Made by a program: the position numbers and the translations under genes. From assembly GCA_016490735.1 (NCBI GenBank), contig JAEMWC010000007.1:1-64000 (forward strand): DNA of 64,000 bases, in the 5' to 3' direction. Shown piece by piece: positions 46,766 to 57,398 of the stretch. This stretch comes from Pachyseris speciosa. Taxonomy: Eukaryota > Cnidaria > Anthozoa > Scleractinia > Pachyseridae. The notes below the pieces were generated by a model that was not told the origin of the DNA, did not search any database, and worked only from the letters and a program-made list of their open reading frames with translations. How positions within the stretch are numbered: position 1 is the stretch's first letter; every line of letters starts with the position of its first letter.

Positions 46766-47893
46766 ATGTCAACAATCAGAATATTAGTGGTTTCGTTTGG
46801 CTTTTGCTTACAACCATTAAAGTTTGAGATGACTTAAATATTCCGTTTCTGTTACCAAAAGGGAAATGAAAGGACAGATCCAAATCTCGTGATAAGTGTG
46901 TGGTTAGACAAACAGGCGTAGGATGTTTTGGGTCAGCGCTTCCAGTCAAAGAAGGACAATGTTATTAGCGCTCAGTATTAGTTTTTGGAGTTTGCTAAGA
47001 TCAGTGATGTGTGACATTCAAAGCATTTAAAACCCCTAAAGTATTAAAAGAATTTTTACGATGTATCCTCCATTCTAAAGTGTCGGATGTCTTTTTACAG
47101 AAATCTAGACGCACACATTTGTCAAGTCGAATATTAACTACACTGGGGATTCCCCGACGAATTTGCAAATTTCGCCACCAGCCATACAAGCGGCAGTCTG
47201 TTTACATGCACATTCTGGCGTGTTGATTCCATGAATTCTATAGAGGAATAACACCATTTTCGAAAAAAAGAGTTATTTTACTATAAAAAATAAACCTGTA
47301 ATGAACCTATCACATCGAAAAAAAACAGGATTTACTAAAGAACGAAACGCCAGTAACATGTTTACAATGTGGGTTTCTGGATTTTCGCTTTTTTCATCTC
47401 AAATAAACCCGTCGATTAATAATAAAAAGGAAACAGAAAAGAAAAGAAAAATAATTTTCACCCTTATATGCGCCCGCTCTAGGCTAAGTTTGGTTTGGTT
47501 TGGAAATTAAATGAGATTTGACCGAAGCAATGGGCGGGAAGCGAAGAAGCAGACAGGGTAACATCGCTGGGAACTCGTTAACGGTTAACGGTGAGAAAAG
47601 GTAAACAAACGTATCCCATGGAGATCTCGGCGGAAAACGCAAAACACACTGGCGTATTATTCAAAGAATTATTATATTGCGTGATTGCATCGAGAATCCT
47701 CGAACAAAGAAAGGGAAAAACCCTTTCTCTTCAAATGGTAAATAAACAATCGCTACTCTCTCTAAAATTAAACTCGTCCCTCCGCTGCACCCATTCAGAG
47801 TGAAAAAAAAACGGCTTTGAAAAAAAAAATAACGGCTTTTTTGACACTGATTTAAAACAAAATCCCTTCGTAACTTGAACATGTGAATATAAG

Positions 47894-48100
47894 GGGCCGA
47901 CCTTGAAGGGGGGTGGGTGATTTTGAAAAAAAATTTCCTGCAAGCGCTTTGTCGGAAGAAAAACATTGCCTGCAGCACAAACGTAATAGAAAAAAAATTA
48001 CAGCGCGAAGGGAAAAAAATATCCTGCCCACCATGTTGCTAAAAAAAACATTCTTGCTGACCAGAAATCACCCACCCCTCCCCCGCCAAGAGTCGGCCCC
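47894..48100. mobile_element. MITE inserted upstream of gene C (about 207 bp)
   Basis: GGGGCCGAC at the left is matched by GTCGGCCCC at the right, and inner arms pair GGGTGGGTGATTT with AATCACCCACCCC. Gene B has the uninterrupted site AATATAAGAAGAATTC at 24069, so TAAG was duplicated on insertion. It lies about 120 bases upstream of the gene C kappaB site. Confidence 0.85.
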
Positions 48101-48222
48101 TAAGAAGAATTCATGGGGTTTTCTAGAATATTTTAAACATGTATACTATCAGCTGATTGACAGGCGACAGATGAGCCAATTGATTGAAGGGAAAACAGTA
48201 GAAGGGAAAAACCCCCAAAGTC

Positions 48223-48247
48223 GGGAATTTTCCCAAAGAAAAAGAAA
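48223..48247 (+). promoter_or_regulatory. Gene C composite site: kappaB next to an ISRE-like element
   Basis: GGGAATTTTCCC (48223-48234) is followed after three bases by GAAAAAGAAA (48238-48247), which fits GAAANNGAAA. Gene B keeps the kappaB site but reads AAAGAAAAAAATT at the second element. The ISRE match is in A-rich DNA, so chance is possible. Confidence 0.5.
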
Positions 48248-48498
48248 AATAACATAAGAATGTACACGATCGGGGTTGGTTCTACTGATTCATGTTAGTG
48301 GTAAGAGCGTTTTAAAATCGTAACCGACTTTTCAGTCAGCATTTTTTACCCCGGCTGGATTTCGCGCGAAAACCGAATAGGTCATACTGAGTAAAAAAAT
48401 CAAATTTCTGGGAATTTTTATTCCAAGAAAATTAACAACAACCAGGCTGTTCACGACCCGAGCAACAAATTGCGCAGACATACGACGCAAGAAGAAAA

Positions 48499-48901
48499 AT
48501 GCACGACTACAGCAAGCCCAGCGAGACAAAGAAACTGCGTTTTCGAGATTGGCTCAAACAGAAACTAGATAACAACGAAATTGCAGGAGTGGAATGGATC
48601 GACCGACGCCAGGGACTGTTTAAAATTCCTTGGAAGCATGGATCTCGACATGGATGGTCGGTCCACCACGATGCCGAAATTTTTCGCCAGTGGGCGATTT
48701 ACTCTGGGAGATACAAAGTACATAAGGACAAGCCGGATCCATCAAAATGGAAGACTAATTTTAGGTGTACACTGAACGCACTTCCCGACTTCAAAGAGGT
48801 TAGAGCAAGGAGCTGCCCTCGCGGACCAAGGGCTCATAAGATATACATCATGACAAGCGAATATATGAAAGCCGAGAAAAAGGAAAAAACACACACTGAG
48901 C
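48499..48901 (+). CDS. Gene C exon 1: IRF DNA-binding domain
   Basis: MHDYSKPSETKKLRFRDW start, tryptophans at 18, 33, 45, 53, 65 and 84, and H47, K85, N87, R89, C90 and N93 conserved. It is almost the same as gene B exon 1 and has the same phase-1 end (GAGC|GTAAGT). Confidence 0.95.
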
Positions 48902-51900
48902 GTAAGTATATCAACTGGTTTAGAGCGTAACAGAAGAAAAGCCTAAAATTCAACCAGATAAAAAAATTAAAGCATCTGCTAAACCTAAAATTTCTTCAGT
49001 TAAGTAGGGCTCAATACAGTTTCGCTTTGAGCTCACAAATTCTAATAGTATGCGTGAAAGATGAAATGACGTAATACGGGAAAGTATCGCTAACTTGAAG
49101 CCTCTTCTTTAGTTTTTCGTCAGACATCTGAAAGAATCATCTTTCAGTTGAATGAGACAAATTAAATTCTTTCAAATGTCAAGGAAAATATCACCCAGGA
49201 AAGAAAAGTAATCGCTGTTAACTGTTTGGCATTGTCTTGTTTCTTTACTTTATCAAAAATCATGTTTAACTATAGGTTAAATTCGGTCTATCGTTCCAAA
49301 TCCTCATGTGTCCAAACAAGTTACCATTTCTTGGAATCAAAGTAGCGGTCATGAAAAATATAATATTTTCAGGGACCGACCGCGGAAGGGGAGGGGCTGC
49401 TACTTTTTTTCTTGGATTGATTTTTTGGGGCTCCAGAAGACATAGATAAGATATGAATTTTACCACTTAAATTTGGCCAGATGTTTTAGCCCTACCAATT
49501 TTAAATTGGTCTCTGCGGTCCCTGAGTTTGCGCTCGTCCGTTGTATTTGAACATGTTTGTTTTTCGAATTTCCAAGAACATGACATTTGGCCTGTACACT
49601 CCTCTATTAATAAATCTCCGAGTATTTTTAAATAGGGTGGTGCTTGTTCTAGGCTTAATGGCCGCGGGAAAGTCCCTTCGTCACAAGTCAAAAATGGAAA
49701 CCGCTTACTCATCAATTTTGTTGTTTACGAACACATTTGCAAACGAAGCATAATCCGTCGGTGAATGCGTCTTATGACCGCACCCAACGACATCTTATGA
49801 CTTCGAAACGCCACGATTTAAATAATAGCTTTATGTTATGTTTGATAAATGAGCAGGAGTGTTTTAGGACTTGATAAAAGAAGAATTGCGAATTTATTGA
49901 ACTGCTTAAAAAGCTTTACTGTACATCTATCCATTCTTACACTAAAATTTAGATTTGGGGTTATTTTGGCCCAGAAAATCGGATGTAAAATTTAGCCGTG
50001 TCTTTGTCAGATATAATAGATATTGATATAATATATATAAGATATAATATATATAATATATATAAACAGATATAATAGATATATAGATATTGGAATTATT
50101 AATGCATTTTTTAATCCCCTAAATTTATCTCTCATTAAAGAAAAGCACGCAGATTGCATAGCGTTTACAATTCAAGCACATGCGGCATCTTTGATTATAT
50201 TGCAAATTATATAAAGGTAAAAATTGGTCAGAACTGCAGCGTTGAATCATAAAGGAATTAACTTACAATTCGGTTGACGTTTCAACCCAGGCAGCGGAAA
50301 TTTGTTTGACGTGCTACCCATCCGGGTCATATGAGCCCAAAAAATTGAATGATAAAGAAGCGGCGATACAAATAAGCCAAATTGAACTTCGCAAATGTAA
50401 GATGTTTTATTCGTCATTTGAAGTCTTATAAGGAGCGCACATGCAAACGGTTAAGTTTAACGTTAAAACCCCTTTCAAAGGAATTTCTTGATCAGTCGTT
50501 GAATGAATTTGGGTTGCCTGTGGTTTGAGTTAGTTATGGAATAACAAATTCCCACCTAGGCGGGGAATGTTATATTCCTTTTATCAGCCTTCCCTGCGTC
50601 ACTTCTCGGAACTGATCTCGCTGTAACAACTGATCTCACTGTGAGATTAAGCACATTACAGTCGAATCTCGATTATCCGGACAATTTCCTCAGGTCCCAT
50701 TTTTTTCATGAATATTAATATGGCATTTGGATGAAGATCCCTAGAAACTACCATTATGATTTATTTTTAATTTAGGCATTGAAAAGTGCATTTGAAAAAG
50801 GTTTATTTTTCTTTCTCGCACGTGTTTTGAATGAAACGCATTCAACTGAGTTCTGATCGGCTTAGACGTATTTCCTGCTTAGTGAAATTTCAGTTTTATT
50901 TTGTCTCACTAATCTTCATATTTCGATTATCGGAACCCCCTTTTTCTTGATTAACCGGACTAAATACTCCAGTCCCGGTACGGTCCGGATAATCGAGGTT
51001 TGAATCTATAGATATTCGGCAATGCGCAGAAAAAGGCTATATTCAAATTGCTCATTTGTACTTGACCTCTATCAATCACCTTTTAATTGGTGCTTTTACG
51101 ATGTTAATAAACCGTGCTGTTGATTTCCTTTTCCTTATATATATTTTTGCTTTACCAGAGACTGGACCGCTTGACCTCTCTGACAGGGAAATAATACAGG
51201 TATATGCCACCCATGAAACAATAGACCTCCTATGTTTAGCACCAGCATATCAACAAGCGAAGACATGTGTCCAGTTGAAGAGTTCTAAACTCTTTTTCGA
51301 TGTACTGAAAACTTGCGACAGTGAAACTCGTTTACAGTTTGCGTGTGAAAAAAAAAAAGGAAAAAAGAATCTGAAATCGAGGAAGAAACAACGGTGGATA
51401 AGTGGCTAAAAATTAACATACACCCCGATTCAGACTATGAAAACAATGTGTTTCATAACTGTCCTCACTGGAGGCTGGCTGTTCCAACGACTGTTGAACG
51501 GTTATATTATAAGCTTTCTTAGTAGTCGTGGCATTTTACATGTCGTCTACTTACCATCATCTTTCTAATCCGCAAGTTGCTCTCAGGTTGACTTAAAAGG
51601 GCACTGTCACGACATTTCATGTCATGCGTTGTTGATAGAATTGTGAGGAACTACTTTTTCTATTACACGATCGGCCCATATAACATACACGAAGAACTAA
51701 ACTTCTAATTATTTCTTGGATGGAAAAGGAGTACTATTAATTTACGGCGATTTTTTTGGGTCACAATGACGAAACTAACTGTTTTCAAGCTGCAACCCAT
51801 ATCCTCATCATCAACCGTTGCCATAGACAACCGCAAATAGTTTCAATGCGCATATTACGTACTTCGTAGGAAAAGTGCATAATTTTACGAGCACATGTTT

Positions 51901-53441
51901 GGGTTCAGACCCAAATTTTGCAAAAGTGCCCCTTTAAGCCAAACAATTGAAATCCCAGAAACGTTGCAGCAAAAACAATGGTGTACATTTTACACCCTCT
52001 TAGTTTCGTGTTTAATTTCCCGCGCCGCTACCACTGCCGAAGGAGCTCTCGTCGCGGGTCACTTAAAGCCTCCTTTTTCGAATTATTATACTTTTTTTTT
52101 CTTATTTTAGATGGTGGATGAGATGATGGGTACAAATCAAGCTCCCCAGAAACCAATACTGACTCGTCGTCCAAATTCAGCATTTCCTGCATTTGAGACC
52201 CTGGTGGTTGATAAATCAATGGGTAAGAACTTCCTTTAAAACGGTCAAATTGTTCTTCTGCCTTCTAGTCTCAGATACTTGAATTTGTTTCAGCTCGTAA
52301 ATGGTTTGAACCCAGGAGTCATATCGTCCGGATGAGTGTAGTCTTGAGAAGGACTGTTTGTGTTGACATTGACCGACGTTTCGACAACCTGAGTGGAAGT
52401 CATCATCAGAACCAAGTGATTTATGAGACGTCAGTCTAGGTCGGGGTATAAATAATCGTATCCGGAGTTGATCCGTTTAGTCAACGAAGTCATGATGTTA
52501 TTGGTTGTCTGTCAGTTAAGCCGTGCTATTGTTGGCTGTGAAGATTGTAAACAGTCATTGGTGCGTTTCTATCCGTCCTTTGTTAGTCAAACGTCCGTAG
52601 GTGTATTGTCAGTAAAATTAATCGGTTTTTCTGTTGTTAATATCGTCAATACGTCGTTTGGAAGGTGCGGGAAGTTAACTGTTGGCAACGGTTAATTCAG
52701 TCCGTAAACCAACTTTGTGCGATCCATTGGTGGTTACAGTAGGTAACGCACTGAGCAGAGTCCCAGTCATTTGTGCGTTTTGCCTGTGTATTGTGCTCAG
52801 CAAAGTTATTGTTGATGTCACCATTTCTCGTCGCTCATTTGTGTTCAGTCCGTTTTACGTTCAAATTACTGTCATTCTCATGGATATAAGTGACCTGACA
52901 GTCACAGCATTCGATCTTGTAAAGTGCCCCCTGTCTATCCTTTGGTTCGTCTGTCTCCTTAACTTTCGCCAATCCTTTTCACCGGCTTGTTTTTGACACC
53001 TTTAATTTAGTTTAAATTTTAAATATCATCACTTTGGTAAACGGTATTAAAAATTTCCGTTTCCAGAGGGTTTTAGGCTTGGGGAGGGGGGTGGAGGTGT
53101 GAGGAATCGCTTAATGAAATGTTGAAATAAAAATAACAAAAACGCAAACGTTTCTCTGTGGTTAAGAAGATCCGCTGTTTAAGTTTCGTAATGAAAGCCT
53201 TCATGAGACAATCATATGAGTTTCATGGAATCCTCCAAGGGTAAACTTACCATTCTCGATAATTCCAGAAAAATGTTCGTCAATCGCTTTCTAGACAACA
53301 GATTAATTGTGACTAATAAATAATATTGACGGCGACGACGACGATGACGATGGTCATGACGATGGTGATGGTGAATGTGATGATGATGATGACGATGACG
53401 ATGACGATAACGATGACGACGATATGATGATGATGATGATA

Positions 53442-53511
<70 letters not shown>

Positions 53512-53785
53512 GAAAGACTGACTTGTGCACCTCTTTGTTTTAGTCTCTAGATTAGTGATCGGCCTCTGTGCCACACGTCAGAGCTGACATCTCTTTTTAT
53601 TTTGCGTCATAGCACTGTTCCCTTTTACCCTGACCCCTTGGTATTTGGCTGCCTGGAATGCACTGGCTGTGGATCAGTACGTCGAGAAAACTGAAGATAA
53701 TGCGGGAGGGAATCCCGCTGCTAAAACCGCAGAACCTATTGCTGTGAAAGCTCCAGAGGAACCTCCTGAGACTACTGAGGGATAG
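48499..53785 (+). CDS. Short IRF-family factor (gene C), 4 exons, 242 aa
   Basis: Exons are 48499-48901, 51159-51199, 52111-52222 and 53613-53785, all GT-AG and in frame (729 nt), with TAG at 53783-53785. AATAAA follows at 53832. Residues 1-115 are the IRF DNA-binding domain, with the same six tryptophans and contact residues as gene B. It differs from B at few places (for example WSVHHDAEIF for WSVDDDAEIF). Residues 135-148 end in LSDREIIQ, residues 149-185 start MVDEMMG, and residues 186-242 start ALFPFTLTPWYLAAWNAL and end EEPPETTEG. It has no association domain and lacks the 3' exons of gene B. Similarity to B ends just after the stop codon. Such a short form might compete with longer IRFs at the same DNA sites, which is speculation. 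Confidence 0.85.
49370..49524. mobile_element. MITE in gene C intron 1 (about 155 bp)
   Basis: CAGGGACCGACCGCGG at the left and CTGCGGTCCCTGA at the right are inverted copies. Gene B lacks it at the matching place (ATATTTTGCGCTGTTCC, about 25230). Confidence 0.75.
50027..50100. repeat. TATAATATA-rich tract
   Basis: About 70 bases of TATAATATA and AGATAT repeats in gene C intron 1. Confidence 0.85.
50662..51003. mobile_element. Tigger/pogo-like MITE in gene C intron 1 (about 340 bp)
   Basis: CAGTCGAATCTCGATTATCCGG at the left is matched by CCGGATAATCGAGGTTTGAATC at the right, flanked by TA on both sides, as in pogo-family elements. It has no transposase frame. Confidence 0.75.
51200..51524 (+). 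other. Coding-like stretch inside gene C intron 2
   Basis: Exon 2 can be read on without splicing to a stop at 51407-51409 (ending KSRKKQRWISG). After the A run near 51350 another frame reads EETTVDKWLKINIHPDSDY and on to VERLYYKLS-stop near 51522. Together they look like one about 105-codon coding stretch with a frameshift in the A run. The matching intron of B has a shortened version. It could be an alternative terminal exon or a mobile-element scrap. Confidence 0.3.
51597..51933. mobile_element. TTAA-flanked MITE in gene C intron 2 (337 bp)
   Basis: AAGGGCACTGTCACG at the left and AAAAGTGCCCCTT at the right are imperfect inverted ends, with TTAA at 51593-51596 and 51934-51937. Gene B has an intact single site, GTTGACTTAAGCCAAA (about 28637), so this insertion happened after the B/C duplication. 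Confidence 0.85.
52330..52990 (-). mobile_element. Penelope-like element relic, gene C intron 3
   Basis: The - strand carries YKIECCDCQVTYIHE (about 52875-52930), the decayed counterpart of the GIY-YIG segment in gene B intron 3. ATRNGDINNNFAEHNTQ follows, interrupted by a stop. Downstream on the - strand 52378-52409 has the spaced strings CTGATGA and GAAAC, which are the core of a hammerhead ribozyme and are known from Penelope-like elements. Confidence 0.65.
53337..53511. repeat. (GAT)n microsatellite, gene C intron 3
   Basis: About 170 bases of GAT/GAC, ending in a long pure GAT run. The Ser-, His- and Arg-rich - strand frame over it is an artefact. Confidence 0.95.
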
Positions 53786-53831
53786 GCAGTTAAGAGAACT
53801 AAAAAGCCTCTAACGGAATGCATCAGTTCAA

Positions 53832-53837
53832 AATAAA
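53832..53837 (+). terminator. Poly(A) signal of gene C
   Basis: AATAAA lies 47 bases past the stop codon, in the stretch where similarity to gene B has just ended. Confidence 0.5.
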
Positions 53838-55430
53838 GTTAATTAGCCGAAAGGGAACCGACTAAAAGAATGGAACGGAAACCGTTACATAACAAGTTGA
53901 AAGGGAGGTAGATAGAGAAGTGGCTACAAGGATACCCAAGGGGTGGCTTTATTACAAATTCTCTGCGAACCTTTATTAACCTGGGCCCGGTTGTTCGAAA
54001 GCCGATTAACTTTATCCAGGATTAGCGTAAACTTTGGTTGCAGTTTTTAACTTTTGGATAAAAGCAGTTTCTTTTGCTGCTTTTTGCTTTTCAGGATTGA
54101 CGTCCTTTAATCTAAAATAGTGTAGAATATCAGCGTTGAACAACGTTTGTGGATAGAGGAATTAAACTCCTTGGTTAATTTTTAATTTTGGATTAGGGTT
54201 AATCGGCTTTCGAACAACCCGGCCCTGAGTTTTATCGTACTACGAGTCAAGTTTGAGCCCGAGTCAAGTGAAACAATTTTTTTTCGGTCTTTTGGTTTTA
54301 ATTGCTGGGTCGAAATGATGTACCAGAAGTACAAGAACAGCATAATGTGACTCATTTTTCACTGACAGTGGCGAGAATTAATTCCTGCACTGGTTCGCGG
54401 CTACTTTTCAAAGAAGTAGACATTCCTCGGCATCCATTAGTTTTTCTCTCAGATTCTAACCTCTGCTAACACACTAATGAGGCAGAGATTCCATTTCAAC
54501 TGCACATCGTGAAAATTGACGTGGAGCATAATTTTATTAGTCTGATTCCGCAGTACTCGATCGCGATCGTGTTGCATCCACGGGGATCCAATACAAGAGA
54601 AAATAGATTCCAACTTTATTCTCTCTGGGACCAAATTGGTGTAGGACTCGCCATTTTCCCAAAATTTAGATCACCCAACCAGATTAACAAGACATCTCCG
54701 CAAAATTAATGTATGGCGAGGCTCAGACGCAGGATCTAAACTTGACTCGGGCACGAACGTGACTAGTGCTACGATAGACTCTTATTATCCTCTAGAATTT
54801 CTGATGAAAAGGTCAATATTTGTTTTTTTTTCTTTTTCGAGCTGGGAAAAATTAAAGTCAATAAAGCAGGATTAAGCCCGCTGGTATTTTTGGAGAGCAA
54901 TAACCACCAGCAGCTTATAAATCTCGTTTGCTCGGTATAGAAAAAAATGCGAGCTGGAGTTACTGGACGGATCAACCTGTTTCAGTAAGCCACTAAAATG
55001 ATGTAAAGACAGAAACAACGACAAAGTCAGTGTATTCTGGTCTGATTTCACTGTTGGGTTCCCTTGATGGCAAAGATATGAGAGGTCTGTGATTTGAATC
55101 AACAAGCTGAAAAGGGGCTCATCTTTGGGGTCGTATATAAATTATAATCGCTTCCTGTTTTGTTTGCTACTAATTATACACTTCAGTTTTCAAGACCTCT
55201 CTCTTCTTTTGGAAATATTTGCTTATAAGGAAAAGCTTGGATTAAGGTAAGGCAAGGGCTGGCTCGTCCTGATCCCTGTGGGGTTTTTTATCAGTATATT
55301 AGATTACTTCATCTTCTACAAATATTATTATTATTATTATTACAAATACAAACATAGTTTCTTTCTTCGTTACTGGAAAACTGGAGAGGCTGCTACTGAT
55401 CATTGGTCCATCTGAAGCTAACCTATTTCT
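53838..55430. other. Spacer after gene C
   Basis: No gene is seen. Near 53985-54230 there is an inverted repeat (CGGTTGTTCGAAAGCCGATT and AATCGGCTTTCGAACAACCCGG), which looks like a MITE of about 240 bases. A (TAT)n tract is at 55322-55342. Confidence 0.5.
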
Positions 55431-55439
55431 TATGTGAGT

Positions 55440-56240
55440 CACCTTTGCAGTCATTTTCGTGACTTCGTCCCTTAGAAATCAACCCAGCACAGTTCACCAG
55501 TAACAGAACTCGTACTGGTGCCGGCTGGGTGGGTCCCGTTGATCAAAATCTTAACTATGATGTACATACCACTAAAACAGCCTGTAGTTGCATGAACCAG
55601 TTAGTACAGATAAGTAGAATTAAACACCTCTTAGACGAGAAAACACTTTTATTACTTATAAATAGCTTTGTTTTTAGTAAATTGTTTTATTGTTCCTCAG
55701 TGTGGGGGAACACATCTAAACGTAATCGACACAAACTACAGTTGGTACAAAATTTTGCTGCCAGAGTTGTATTAGGTTTAAGGAAATTTGACCATATCTC
55801 TCAGGGGCGGAGATCTCTTAGATGGTTAGATGTTACGCAAAAGGTTTTATTTAATGATTTAGTTTTAGCTCCAGACTATTTAGGTAAATATTTTGTTAAG
55901 CGTTCAGCAGTTCACAACAGGAACACAAGGGGATGTAATAATTTTGTGATCCCCCGATGTAGATTGTCGATGGGACAAAGGGCATTTTATTTTCGCGGTC
56001 CACGGGAATTGAATGGGTTACCTGACAACATTAAGAATACTAAAGAAATTGACATTTTTAAGCGGACGCTTTTTAATAATATGTTCTATACGAAGTAAAT
56101 TTGGATATACTTTGTATGATTTTGAATATATTTTGATTTTAATTAAATTACTGTAAATAAGTTTTCGTTTCTCTTAACATTGTGACTGAAAAGCCCTGTT
56201 GAAGAAAGTCTCAATAAAGTATGTATGTATGTATGTAGAT
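55440..56240 (+). mobile_element. 5'-truncated LINE with C-terminal reverse transcriptase frame
   Basis: The open frame 55529-56098 (189 codons) contains LLLINSFVFSKLFYCSSVWG and LQLVQNFAARVVLGLRKFDH, typical of the thumb and C-terminal part of CR1/RTE-type LINE polymerases. The catalytic palm motifs are not present. An AATAAA and a (TATG)n tail close the element at about 56215-56238. The frame is intact, so the insertion may be young. A short related-looking scrap lies at 56430-56515. Confidence 0.75.
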
Positions 56241-56791
56241 AGCAACATGACTGCTATATATGAAAGGGCCAAATCAACCGAAAAATAGCAAATGATGTTT
56301 TAATCAGGGGGCTCCTTGGTGGAGGCAAGACGAAACCAATGCGGTTTTCGATTGCATTGTTGGGGTGGACGGAGGTCAGTATACAAATCATTAAGGCGTA
56401 AAGTTCATGCATATAAATATCTAAATACTAGGGCAAACAAAACGTTTAAAGTAGAAATTCTTAGCTTCAGGAAACTTGACCACTCTTCTCATGGGAGATG
56501 ATAACCCTGGAGAGTGCATCGCTAATATAAGCTCTCTCAGGCAATTTATAGATTATTGCAGTTACTGTATCACCTTAAGGATGTATATATTTTAAAGCGG
56601 TTCAAATAAATTAAGAAAGGTATACTTGCAATCTGTGATTTCCAAATGCAATGCCGGGATCGGCTGACGTGAAAATTGAGAGGATTGCCTCCATGGTGGT
56701 ATAAATGATTGTTTATCACTTTTAAAAATCTTCTTTTTAAATAGCGACTCTGATAACACCGCTATCCACGGAAACGTTTTAAGCCTTATCA

Positions 56792-57080
56792 ATAGAGCGG
56801 TTTTCAACTGAGTGTCGAAAGTAATTATGGTTTTGCTTTGGTTTTGCATTGCTTCGCTCTGTGATTGGCCAGGAAAACTCGCGCCCTTTTCTCAACCAAT
56901 GAGAAGCAAAACCAAAACAAATCGTGATTTGAACGCGCGTATTTTCCCGCGATTTGCACCTGCTACATGCAATTGCTTTGTATTCTGATTGGCTCATTGC
57001 ACTGCTTACTTCTGTTGTGATTGGTCAGAGCAATTACTTTGGTTTTGGTTTTACGACACTCAATTGAAAAGCGCTCTAAC
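56792..57080. mobile_element. MITE with TAGAGCG ends (about 290 bp)
   Basis: TAGAGCGGTTTTCAACTGAG at the left and CTCAATTGAAAAGCGCTCTA at the right are inverted. The interior contains several CCAAT-type strings (GTGATTGGCC, TGATTGGCTC). Confidence 0.8.
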
Positions 57081-57336
57081 GTAGCAAGTCATCAAGTAGT
57101 AAGAGCTGCTGTAACTAACAATAAAGTATATTTGCCATGCGAGGGCATGAATGTATATATAAAAACAGTGTACAGAAACAACTTTTTTTGAGGGACACGG
57201 CGATGAGAAATTTACAGTCGTCATAAGATAGACATCAACTTGAGCCTTTCCGTTTAGATTTATTTAGGTGTCAACAGTTGTTTTACAATTTAAAGGCCAA
57301 CCATAAGGATAAACTGTAAAAGGATTGGCACAGGTA

Positions 57337-57377
57337 AAAAAAAAAAAAAAAACCCAAAACAAAACAAAAAAAAAGGC
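57337..57377. repeat. A-rich tract
   Basis: Poly-A broken by CCC and C. It could be the tail of the adjacent tRNA-derived element on this strand. Confidence 0.8.
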
Positions 57378-57398
57378 TCCCCAAAGCGTACATGTATT

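Noticed and set aside
52468..52996. Two overlapping + strand frames (75 and 104 codons)
   Set aside because: They are antisense shadows of the decayed Penelope-like element.
53212..53574. Ser/His-rich - strand frame of 120 codons
   Set aside because: It is translated (GAT)n repeat in the last intron of gene C.
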